From NCBI GenBank assembly GCA_032173965.1, contig JAVUNC010000005.1, positions 2,666,001-2,730,000 on the forward strand: a DNA stretch of 64,000 nucleotides, written 5' to 3'. Origin of the DNA: Sitta carolinensis (Eukaryota; Chordata; Aves; Passeriformes; Sittidae). The stretch's first letter is position 1. Each line of letters starts with the position of its first letter. A program made the translations under genes and the position numbers. The notes below the pieces were generated by a model. The model was not told the origin of the DNA. It searched no databases and saw only the letters and a program-made list of their open reading frames with translations. Positions 12,231 to 21,754 of the stretch are shown in pieces.

Positions 12231-13292
12231 CTGCAAGACAAAAGGCAGGCTGAAAACCCACCCCTCGTTTCCACCTCAGCTCCCTGTGGAAAACCAAACG
12301 TGGACCACAGCAGCTGGTTTGCCCACTGCCCTCTTACCCTCGGGTATGACTGCCAAGCAGAAAGGATCAGGCACACAAACCCAAATTTTGATATATAGTA
12401 ACTGCAATCCAGAGGGAATTGGGTCATTTCATCCCTGGCTTTGACCAAAGACTGTTTGTGCCTCATTTACATACCCAGGCTCCCCCAGTGCTCAGTGGGA
12501 AAACACTGTTACTTTTAAAAATGATCCACCTCCTCCTGCAATGGACGTCTACATTTGTTGTCACAAATCACTCACTGGAAGAGCCTGTTGTAATTCTTTT
12601 TTGTAATTCTGTCATCATGAAAGGTGATGACAAAGTTGGTTACATCTACCATGGAGATGTCAGAAGAGAAGTGAGTGCAATCTCATCTAGAAAAATTGCA
12701 GAAGGACAACAGAAGCCAGGGTGGGACTGAGAGTAAAGAGAAGTTGTAGGACACAGGGTAAAGGGAATAGTCCTATCAGGAGTTTAATATCTGTTTTTGC
12801 CTATCAAAAAGGAAAAGTTGAGAATAGACTGACATGAGAAAAATAAAGCAATAGCAGAGATATCAGATCTCCCACTGACTGTTTCAGAAAACACAGAATG
12901 GGATGTTCAAGCACAAATCTGAAAATTCAGCCTGATGTCCAGCCTAATACTGGATAATGAAGAGTTTTATCCAGTAAATCTCCACCTCATGGCCATGACT
13001 TCCCTCTGAGTTATACTTTATGAATTAGAAAAATGCCAGTTCTGACTCAGCAACTGCTTATTCTGCAGCTGCATTTGAGTAAATCTTAAGTAGGAGGTAA
13101 TGAAATCACTGGAAACAAAAAAAGCAAGGGGCACAGATCAGATCACAGAGTCCTTAGCTTAGTAGGACCTTGTGCTTCATCAGAAGTTGTTTTGCAGTGA
13201 TGTAGGAGAGGTCTGAATAACACTCAAGCTTTTTTAAAAGGAATCAAAATAAAATATAATCAACAACAACCATAGTAGTAATAATAATAATA

Positions 13293-13379
<87 letters not shown>

Positions 13380-13390
13380 GCAACACCTAC
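12231..13390 (-). other. PRKCQ intron 7, with a microsatellite at its 5' end
   Basis: About 1.16 kb. Read in the gene direction it starts with donor GTAGGTGTTG, followed at once by a long TTA-type microsatellite (13274-13379). The rest is unique AT-rich DNA. Confidence 0.88.
13274..13379. repeat. TAA/TTA microsatellite next to PRKCQ exon 7
   Basis: About 106 bp of TAA units with two TAG interruptions near the left end. It ends about 10 bp from the exon 7 donor. Confidence 0.97.
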
Positions 13391-13476
13391 CATTGTTTCT
13401 CTGCTATTGATTGCTGATCCTGTACACTTGGCTATTACTTTATCAATGCACTTCTTATGAATGGCAGCATTACATT
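13391..13476 (-). CDS. PRKCQ: PRKCQ exon 7: end of C1A and inter-C1 linker
   Basis: This 86-nt exon completes Q192 and encodes residues 193-220, CNAAIHKKC to NSRETM. It contains the last C1A zinc ligands C193, H198, C201 and C209. T219 in the linker sits at the same number as the human autophosphorylation site T219, so that site looks conserved. The acceptor is CTGTTGCAG/AA and the donor is ATG/GTAGGT. Oddly, a long TAA/TTA microsatellite begins about 10 bp into the following intron. Confidence 0.95.
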
Positions 13477-13574
13477 CTGCAACAGCAGGTGAGTCATGGT
13501 GTTAATAAAGAAATTCCTTAAGAAAAGATTAAGTAAATAATGACAATAAGAAAACAAACAAAAAAGTTTCTTAC

Positions 13575-13606
13575 GTCTGCATTGATAGCCTTGTTTATTC
13601 AGACCC
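13575..13606 (-). CDS. PRKCQ: PRKCQ exon 6: 32-nt micro-exon inside C1A
   Basis: This very short exon contributes the last base of W181, ten codons GLNKQGYQCR (182-191), and the first base of Q192. It carries the C1A zinc ligand C190. It is supported by phase agreement on both sides (TG/G before it, C/AA after it), by an acceptor TTCATTGCAG, by a donor C/GTAAGA, and by an exact fit to the C1 consensus spacing C176-x13-C190-x2-C193. A gene finder could easily miss it. Intron 6, which follows it, is only 98 bp long. Confidence 0.94.
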
Positions 13607-14225
13607 CTGCAATGAACAGACCAGTGGTTAATTCTGAGTTGTCTGAAACCCTCAGTAGAAAAAAAGGAGAGCAATAATTATCAAAGAAGCAGAATAAAAT
13701 CACTTTGCTTTTTATCACTCTTTGTAGAGATTATTTAGTCTCATTATCTTCATTCAGTCTAATGGTGGAGTGATTCTCTGTGGTGCTCACAGCCTTTTCA
13801 ACACCCATTCACATCCTGAATTTCATGATATCCAAACTGCAAACTGAACAGATGAGAAATGCCTCTGCATTTTGCCAAACCCAAAAGTATTTGTAAACAA
13901 TAAATTAAAAATGGAGGGGAATTTTCACAGTTGGAATCACAACTGCAACCCACATCCTTAAAGTGATGCAATAACTCTACACGTAAGATACCAAAGGTCT
14001 TACAGGAGGAGCACAGATATTCATCATGGGAATCATGGAATGATGGAATCTTTTAGGGAATCGTGGAACCTTTTAGGTTGGAAAAGACCTTTAAAATCAT
14101 TGAGACCAACCATTAACCCCGATCTGCCACATCCAATTCTAAACCAGGTTCCCAAGTGCCACACTGGCACCAGAACAGGTTCCTAGGGTTAAAAGGAGAA
14201 GAAGCAGAGCTGCTTTTCCATTTAC
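13607..14225 (-). other. PRKCQ intron 5
   Basis: 619 bp between exons 5 and 6. It contains a CR1 fragment at 14030-14163, close to the exon 5 donor. The rest is unique. Confidence 0.85.
14030..14163 (-). mobile_element. CR1 LINE 3'-end fragment beside exon 5
   Basis: TTAGGTTGGAAAAGACCT, then CATTGAGACCAACCATTAAC, then CCCAAGTGCCACA. This is the antisense CR1 tail, about 63 bp from the PRKCQ exon 5 donor. Confidence 0.85.
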
Positions 14226-14388
14226 CACACAAACTCGTGGCACACAGAGCAGAAGGTGGGTTGTGGGAAGAAGGTGGCTGTGAACTCGTGGCACTTGACA
14301 TTGTGGATTTTGGCCTGTTTGATGGCTCCCCTGCGCTGGTGCAAGGAGAAGAAGCCCTCAGTCTCACAGTCAGCCAGGTCCTTTGCAT
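14226..14388 (-). CDS. PRKCQ: PRKCQ exon 5: end of C2-like region, pseudosubstrate and start of C1A
   Basis: This 163-nt exon completes D127, encodes residues 128-180, and gives two bases of W181. [16 protein letters not shown] (138-153) includes the pseudosubstrate core RRGAIKQ, in which alanine replaces the phospho-acceptor and keeps the kinase inactive at rest. C1A starts at H160, with C173 and C176 in [26 protein letters not shown] replaces the human MNEFETEG. The acceptor is CTCCTCCCAG and the donor is TG/GTAAAT. A CR1 fragment lies about 63 bp downstream in the intron. Confidence 0.96.
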
Positions 14389-14762
14389 CTGGGAGGAGAG
14401 GAAAGATGTTTAAGTGTATCCTGTCCTGATGGGTGCCTTGAGAAAATGCAGTTGCCCAAATACTACATGACTGAAGCTGATGATTCACTCGTGATAATGA
14501 ATACTCAAAGAAATATCACTTTATGAAACCCACAAAAGTCTCGTTTTGATGGTTTTTATCGCCAATTCCCACACTAAAATGACTTTAGACTTGAGAGTCT
14601 GAGCTCCCTTGACTATTCATAATGCTGCTTTTGAAATGTAGAAAAATTTCCCAAGGAGAGGTAATTTAAACATAAAACCCTAACTCTGTATGGCACTGAA
14701 GAAGCACACCCTAAAAAGGATTAAATTACATAAAAATTAATAATTACTGATATATGGACACA

Positions 14763-14763
14763 A

Positions 14764-14813
<50 letters not shown>
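14763..14813. repeat. Compound CA/TA microsatellite
   Basis: A CA run of about 12 units passes directly into a TA run of about 12 units. Confidence 0.97.
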
Positions 14814-15423
14814 GCATTTAAGCATATTACACAGTAAGCAGATGTTTATATCCCTAGGATATTCATGTTATTTTTCCATGCCAACACTTGCTTTGCTGTT
14901 TGCTGTGCCCTTCCTGGCATTCAGAGTTATTTAAACTTTTTGGGACAGCAAACAAACCAATTCTGACTTCACGTGCACTTCTACACACACTTGTGCCTAC
15001 AAATCTGACATTGACACAGGAATCAATCTGTTTTGTTTTACTCCTGCACTGCCCAGGGGGTCACACAGGTAACCTGTGGGAACTCGCCCCCTCTGTGATC
15101 TGGTGCTGATCTTGATATTTGTAATAGAAGCACAACTTGCATTTTCTATGCTTTGGCCTCCCTGACACTTTATAACTCACAAACAGCAGTCCAATATATA
15201 TTAGAGGTAGGGATGGCTAAGAAAATATCAGCGTGGATATGGTTGCTTTCAGTGCTTCTCAGTTTCTATAAATGGAAGAGCCTTCCAGATATCTGCACCT
15301 CATAGCTTCACCTTACGCCTGAGGATATGAGAATTTTGGCAACAAAAATGGGAGAATAAGACCAAGCATTTGAATTAAATTGAATTAAAACAATTTTCTC
15401 CAACAAAGCAGAATGCAGCCCTT

Positions 15424-15690
15424 TCAAGGAGAAATTTTCCCTAATAGCCAACCAGACCCTTCCCTGGCCCAGCCTGAGGTTGCTCCCTCTCCTCGTGTCC
15501 CTGTCCCTGATCCCAGAGCCCCAATCCCCCCCGGCTGTGCCCTCCTCTCAGGAGTTGTGCAGAGCCCCCAGGGCCCCCCTGAGCCCCCTGTGCTCCAGGC
15601 TGAGCCCCTGCCCAGCTCCTCCAGCTGCTCCAGACCCTTCCCCAGCTCTGTTCCCTTCCCCAGACATGCTCCAGCCCCTCCATGTATTTC
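15424..15690 (-). mobile_element. CR1 LINE interior 3' fragment
   Basis: Reverse complement of the same CR1 segment seen at 9380-9600: CCCAGCTCCTCCAGCTGCTC and GTCCCTGTCCCTGATCCC. Confidence 0.85.
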
Positions 15691-15995
15691 TTGTAGTACA
15701 TAAAGCAGAATGATTTCAGAGGGAGCTGGCTCCTTATGTATCCGTTCTGTCTTGTTTAGCATAATGGGAATATCTGCCATTTAGTGGTAAACCAGCCAAA
15801 AAATCTGCCTTGCAAATCACAGAAGAATAGTCACCACACAATAAAAATTACTTTTCTGGAATTTCCTTTTCAAACAGTTACGTTTGTTTTTATGGATCAG
15901 TCAGTAATAACACAGGCACTGCTTTTAGTGAAGACCCTGTGTCTGCCCCACAGCCCAGAAATCACAGCTATAAATTAACAAAAAGAATCACTTGC

Positions 15996-16056
15996 CACTT
16001 ATTTCCAGAAAGTATCTTGCATTCATCAGCATTCGCCCTTGAGGCTTCAGTTCTAG
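15996..16056 (-). CDS. PRKCQ: PRKCQ exon 4: C2-like domain, last strands
   Basis: This 61-nt exon encodes residues 107-126 plus one base, LELKPQGRMLMNARYFLEIS. This is the conserved end of the novel-PKC C2 domain. The acceptor is CTCAACCAG/CTA. The best donor is G/GCAAGT, a non-canonical GC site. It keeps the conserved serine-aspartate (SD) by joining G to AT in exon 5. A canonical but weak GT (A/GTGGCA) lies 3 nt upstream and would also stay in frame, replacing SD with a single asparagine. The GC choice is preferred because it matches the human FLEMSD. Confidence 0.9.
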
Positions 16057-17168
16057 CTGGTTGAGATAAGTGAAAAACAAGGAAAAAAGTCCATTAAACA
16101 GTCATTCAAAGAAGGAAAAATCATTTCAGATGACTTTCAAGCGATCTCCTTTTCCCAGTGGGAACTGATGAATAGCAATGAATGCTAATTTTCAGGTTGC
16201 TCATACCCATGTGAGGCAACAAGGCAGGGTAGGAGCAACTAAAGAGAGAGGATCACATCATATCAAACACTCAGAGCAGCATGATAGGAGAGATGAACGT
16301 GAATAAACCACAGAAAATGTAGGCAGGTTTTTAGACACCAAATTAGGACCAGCACTATCTATAGAGAAAACTCGTTCCCAATGGATGCTGCAAGGGGAAA
16401 GTGGGAGCAGTTCAAAAAACCCAGCCAGATTCAGACAGGTGATGCTGGAATCTTTTATGCACTCGGTTCTGCAAGTCTAAGTTCTTCACAGTCAACCTGA
16501 GGGATGCTACAAGCTTATTCAGGCATTTTTTTTGGCCTTCCCACTGGACTTGGAAATTCCCACCTACCTGACTCATCATCCATAAATGTTTTTGGAAATC
16601 TGAATCCACTGGAGTATGTATAACCTGGATACTACATTTTAAAGATTCCTGCTAAGATCTTTCTTGCTTGGACTGCCAGGGAACACAACCTTACATTTAG
16701 CATTCTTGTGAAGACTGTTCAAATTTATACCACCGTAACTTCAGTGATTTTTAAGGAGTTGCTCTGATATAACTCTGAACCCAGGCAGTGTGAATCAGCT
16801 ACTTGATATTAGATAAAAATTTTAAAGCTGTTTCCCCAGAGAACATAAAATAACTCATGTTCAGCCAGTCATACTAACATTTGTTCCCAGTGGGTTTCCT
16901 CAGCAGAGATTAATACGTGGGCACAGCTCACCTGAAGCAGGATCCTCACTAGCACAGGGCAGGTTTCAATTAAAATAAAAGTGCCAAGCTCTTCTCTTCT
17001 GACAAGTCTCTCCCTCAAGTCACACCCCAGTAGTCTCAAAACATTCTTCCAGCCAGTCCCTGCTGTGCTGCTGGTGACAGCCACAGCCTGGCACAGACAC
17101 AGGGACACATCCCCTTACCCTGCAGCAGCTCCCCAGCACATCCTGCAGGGGAAGAGAGCGATGCTCAC
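16057..17168 (-). other. PRKCQ intron 3
   Basis: About 1.1 kb with donor GTGAGC and acceptor CTCAACCAG. No repeat or extra exon was recognised. Confidence 0.85.
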
Positions 17169-17368
17169 CCATATCTCTGTCTTCCCGTTGCTCTTTTTGC
17201 ACCTCTCTGCCAGCACCTTGAGCTCCACTGTGGTCTCTGAGACCATTTCAGCACTTTTGTCCTTGACCACGATGTGCATGACCCTGCCATTGTTGATGTG
17301 GGCATCAAAAGTGCTGTTCCAGGGTGGGTACATGGTGGGCTTCTTCTGCACATACACTTGGCCATTCT
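17169..17368 (-). CDS. PRKCQ: PRKCQ exon 3: core of the C2-like domain
   Basis: This 200-nt exon completes E40 and encodes residues 41-106, NGQVYVQKKPTMYPPW to NGKTEIW. It is the central part of the novel-PKC C2-like domain, which binds phosphotyrosine or protein partners rather than calcium. TMYPPWNSTFDAHINNGRVM is near-identical to mammals. Position 90, a tyrosine in the human ETTVELYSLAERC, is lysine here (ETTVELKVLAERC; the AAG codon is read from the minus strand). The acceptor is CTCTCGACAG and the donor is TGG/GTGAGC. Confidence 0.96.
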
Positions 17369-19110
17369 CTGTCGAGAGGGAGAGTACAAATCCATGCAGT
17401 CAGGGAGGTTCACGAGGCCAAATACAGACACCTACCCTAAAAGAGGTAATTCCCACCCTTGACTCCAACAGTTCTGTTGAGGAGATCTCGGATGCCAACT
17501 CCAACACCATAAATACCCACTTCTAATCAGGTGAATCCCATCCCAGACAGCTGCCTTGTTTATCATCTGTCCCAAGGCACTGCAAAATGAGACAGGATTG
17601 CTTGAAACCCCTCAAAAGCTGGGTGCACTTTGGGATTAATGTCCATCCCAGTAGCCAACTAAGAGATGTTCAAACATGAACTATCTTGCAGACCTGTAAC
17701 CATCCCACAGGGATGTAGAAACATCCCTGGAACAAACAAAATGTATTGTATGAAACAAACTCTCCCTAATGCTTTAATTTCTCTTCCTTCACAGCACCTT
17801 AATACGGTGATGGATAAAAAATTGTTTATCTCTGAGGTTTGCAGAGGGTTCTCTCTAACTGGGTCTCTCTGACAAGAGCATCAGCCAAATCTATTTATCT
17901 CACAGAGCCAGTTTTACTTCATATAGCCCTGTAAAAGTCCTGGATGCTTACTTGAGGCAAATTCTATATCACAGTTAGTCTCTGATGTTCATCCCACTAA
18001 ATGCTGAAGCTGAAAGAAGAAGAGAAGAAAAGCAGCAGGCCAGTGACCCATCAAAGGACCCTGCTCCTATTTCCAATAATCCCAGATGGAAAGCAACACG
18101 CAGCTGATAGCCTGGAAGGTGACACATGCTGAAAAAAATTTTTCCCTAAATGAGAGGAGACTAATTCACAAAAAATCAGAGACAAAAATGAGACATAAAC
18201 TTCCCAGCATCCCGGAAAACAGGAATCTCAGTAAAGGACCATTATTTCTTTGCTGAAATCAGTGAAAAGCCACAGATGTGAAACAAAGCACTTGCAAAAC
18301 AAGTGCTTTCATTTGCGTTGCACTCCAGGACACCAGGCTTAAATAAACAAACCCTGGAATGTGAACGAACTGCCCGATATATGGGATCAGCCAGCCCTGG
18401 TGCGTGGAATCCTGCCAGGGACTAATCTAACCCCGGGCTCCTGAAAAATGAAACAACTGTCTTTCCCTGGGGAGCAGCTTCCACTGTAGCTGGGAGAGCT
18501 TTTCCTGGAGGATTTGCTGAGTTGAAACACGGAGCAGGATCCTTCATGAAGCAAATGTCACCAAGGCAGGTGGCAAAATGGCACCCGGCCAGGTGGCTTG
18601 TGCAGGCAGAAGCCACTTTTAAAGGGCAGACTCTTTTTATATCTCAGTGTCTCATATAATTTCTGGAATATTTTGTTGTCAATTATAAATTGCTGTAACA
18701 CCTCCAACTGCATGGAGTGTTTGGGGGATTGTTTTTCTTTTTTTTTCAGATTATATTATAATGTGCCAGGGTTCCTTTTACAAAATAAGCAAGTGGAAAA
18801 ATGTAAAAGGCTGTCCAAGATCTATCCAGAACCTCTGAAATTCTCCACTGTGGCCTTGCTGTGACATCCCTGTGTCCACAGAGGATGTTCATCACTCCCA
18901 GATCCCTGGGGACCTCTGTGCCAATGCCCTTTTCATTTTTTCATTATGGCTGGTTGACAAGGGACAACCTTTGGCATGAACCCAAAGTCAAACTCCCTGT
19001 TTTTGGAAACCAAACACATTTATCATCTACCACTGTTCTGTTTGCAAAAACCCAACCAACCAACCAGATAAAAGCAAAACCATAAAACCCCACACTTTGC
19101 CAGTGCTAAA

Positions 19111-19300
19111 CATAGAACCACAGAATTTAGTTTAGGTTGGAAGGGACCTTCAAAACCATCCAGTTCCATCTCCCCACCATGGGCAGGGACACCTTCCACT
19201 AGACCAGGCTGCTTCAAGCTCTGTCCAACCTGGCCTGGGACACTTGGGCATGTCCTGCCCTGCTTAGGAATCGTTTCTGCCCTGAAAAACTTCTTCATGG
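19111..19300 (-). mobile_element. CR1 LINE 3'-end fragment
   Basis: TTTAGGTTGGAAGGGACCTT, then CCATGGGCAGGGACACCTTC, then GTCCAACCTGGCCTGGGACA. Confidence 0.9.
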
Positions 19301-19540
19301 CCAAGTGTCAGAGCACAAGGGTGGGGGGTCAGGATGATTTGCATCTCTCACCAGCTGTGCAGCTGGTCCACTCCTACTCCTTGGTTATGCCAAAATTTTA
19401 GCTGAAATTTGCATATCAGACATATATATATAATTTTTATCCCATTATAACTGAGCAGCAAGTGCTTTGTCAAATCAGGCAGCTGGAGAGCAAATTATGA
19501 CGAAAAGAAAAATAATCATGAACAGGGATAAGACACAATT

Positions 19541-19622
19541 CAGTGGTGGAACTGGCAGTGTTGGATTAACAGCTGGACTTGACGTTCTTGGAGGCATTTC
19601 CCAATCATTATTCCATGATTCT
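19541..19622 (+). mobile_element. CR1 LINE 3'-end fragment
   Basis: CAGTGGTGGAACTGGCAGTG, then GGATTAACAGCTGGACTTGA, then a CCATGATTCT end. Same subfamily as the tail at 9730-9808. Confidence 0.8.
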
Positions 19623-21121
19623 ACCTCAAATATATTTAGTTCATGCTTGTCTGGAGACCTTTTGCCTCCTTGAAGCCTGCTAGAGCATGACAGCTCCTTG
19701 GGTTGGCCATGCTGAGAGCATTCCTGGCATCCAGTCAGGCTCATCTCCTGCACATCAGACGTGGACCTCGGGGTGGTCTGTGTGGTCAGGGCAGAGCTCG
19801 GGGCTTCTCCAGGCTCTGAGTCACCACACTCACCGTGGATGTGCTCCTCAGGCTGGGATTGCTCACACAGCAGCAGCTGGGAATTACAGGGCAGATGGAT
19901 CCCCTGGTGGCCTCACTTTTCTCAGTCCCCTTAAGGTGCAGGTGGCCATCCACACGTTTAAACACCTCCCAGGGGTGCTTCAGGGGGGGAGCCCGAGGTG
20001 AATCAGGAGGTTCACTGATGACATGAGTCCCTCTGGCTGTCCCACCCTGCTCGGGGCCACCACCAAACGAAATTACATCCCAGCAAACAGAAATCTCCCA
20101 ATAGCAGAAAGTCGCTTTTCCTACGCTCAGCCCTAATGGAGAAAAGTTCCCTCAAGCACAGTTTTTATCTCTTGTTGCTAGAGGATTTATTATAATAAAA
20201 AAATAAAGCAATTATAATTACTACAGTAATAATTAAAATAACTATAATTATTATAATTGTTATGATTATTGACTGATGAGCACAAAAATTATATGCCTTA
20301 GAAAATACTTTTGTGTTTATTGGATACCAGAAAACACTTTCAGCTCTGTGTCAGACAAATAAATACAGTTCTCTTCTGACCAAATTGATTTTATTCACTT
20401 TTGAACTGACAAAAATTTCAATTTGAGTTATGGCTTTCAAAAGCCTCATTAAAGCAAACAGCCAAGCTCTGCATAGAGTTAAAATAAAAGGTATTTTCTG
20501 ATAAAAGTGAGATCTTAGGGATATCTTGTCACACAGTATTTTCTTTCCTTTTGAATTTACTATTCACCATGTCTTCCATTATTATTTAAAGTATCATTTA
20601 AGGCAAGACAAAGTTCAATGTGATAAATACAGACTCTTAAACAAAAAATGAACCCCAGTGAAATCCTGAACTATTTTAAAATTCTAATTTTTAAAAACTA
20701 CTTTAACATTCTCTGGGGATTACAGTCATGGTGATTCTCAATAAATAGGGATTTCTGAGTGGATTTTATTTTTCAAAGAATCACAGCAGTCAAATTAGAA
20801 ATTTATCAAAAATTTAAGCTAAATATCAGCCAATATGAGTAATTCCCTAACACTGAAGATCTTGCTCTTCATGATGCTTCAAAAGCACAACTGGAGAACT
20901 TTCATCCTTTCACTGGAATTATTTTCATGCATAAAACAGATAATAAATGTTTTCTGAAGGAGGACTCATCAGTGTTGTTCCATCAGGATAAATGTGCAAC
21001 ACTCCATAGATTCAGACACAGCAAACAGCTTCTCAGGAGGTTTCATTTCTGAACCTTTACACGGCACAGCAGTTACACAGAGAAATTAACTCTCTCTGCA
21101 GAGACTGGGCTGTTTGAGTGC

Positions 21122-21148
<27 letters not shown>
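21122..21148. repeat. T homopolymer, 27 bp
   Basis: Uninterrupted T run inside intron 2. Confidence 0.95.
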
Positions 21149-21152
<4 letters not shown>

Positions 21153-21478
21153 ATGGAAGTGGTTGGGTCTGTCAGTTTTCCCCCCAAAAGTGATTAACAA
21201 AGATGCTCTTGCCAGAATATTTTAGCACACTCAGATTTCACCTGTCTGGAGTCCTACTGACAAACCAACAACTGCTCGTGGAAGGGTGAAACCAAATACA
21301 GCTCAGCTCATCTGCTCTGTCACATGCTGGGGCTTGTAATGCAGCTGATAATATCCTCAAATTGAAGACACAGACTTGTCTGGCATCATCTTAAAATCAG
21401 ATTGCCTTGCAGACCACGCCAAACCCAAACTTGCACTGTGCTGGGACACACAAAGGGCTTCACAAATCTTTATGAAGT

Positions 21479-21547
21479 GGGGTTGGAAATGGATGGTCTT
21501 TGAGGTCTCTTTCAAGCCAAACAGTTTTATGGTTCATTCTATGATTT
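21479..21547 (+). mobile_element. CR1 LINE 3'-end remnant
   Basis: GGGTTGGAAATGGATGGTCT, then AAGCCAAACAG. Old and diverged. Confidence 0.65.
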
Positions 21548-21628
21548 ACCAGCCTGTTACCTCCACTCAGGAAAGCACAGACATGACTTATAGAAGCCCC
21601 CATCCACACTTAACCCCTCCCCACTCAC

Positions 21629-21754
21629 CTGACTCCACGGCTTCTTTAACCATCACAGCGCAGTAGGGGTTAATCACCTCCCCCTGGGACGGCAGGTAAG
21701 GGCCACTGTCATAGTTGGACAACCCAATACGCAGGAAGGGAGACATGACAAGCC
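21629..21754 (-). CDS. PRKCQ: PRKCQ exon 2: start codon and N-terminus
   Basis: The coding part runs from ATG at 21746-21744 down to 21629, residues 1-39 plus one base of E40: MSPFLRIGLSNYDSG to VMVKEAVES. The start is chosen because MSPFLRIGLSN is the known PKC theta N-terminus. The context GTCATGT has a purine at -3. Only 8 nt of 5' UTR precede it in this exon, after the acceptor TTTGGCACAG at 21755. The donor is G/GTGAGT. Residues 14-21 differ from the human cysteine-rich stretch: CGSCQSC is replaced by SGPYLPS. Confidence 0.95.

Larger units (their letters stand above)
14389..15995 (-). other. PRKCQ intron 4, probable GC-AG type
   Basis: About 1.6 kb, donor GCAAGT and acceptor CTCCTCCCAG. 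It holds a CA/TA microsatellite (14763-14813) and a CR1 fragment (15424-15690). Confidence 0.8.
17369..21628 (-). other. PRKCQ intron 2
   Basis: About 4.3 kb. It holds CR1 fragments at 19111-19300, 19541-19622 and 21479-21547, a strongly AT-rich stretch near 20170-20280, and a 27-base T run at 21122-21148. No further PRKCQ exon is expected, because exons 2 and 3 join in phase. Confidence 0.85.

Noticed and set aside
15424..15780. 118-residue glycine-rich open frame
   Set aside because: It is an antisense CR1 segment, not a gene.
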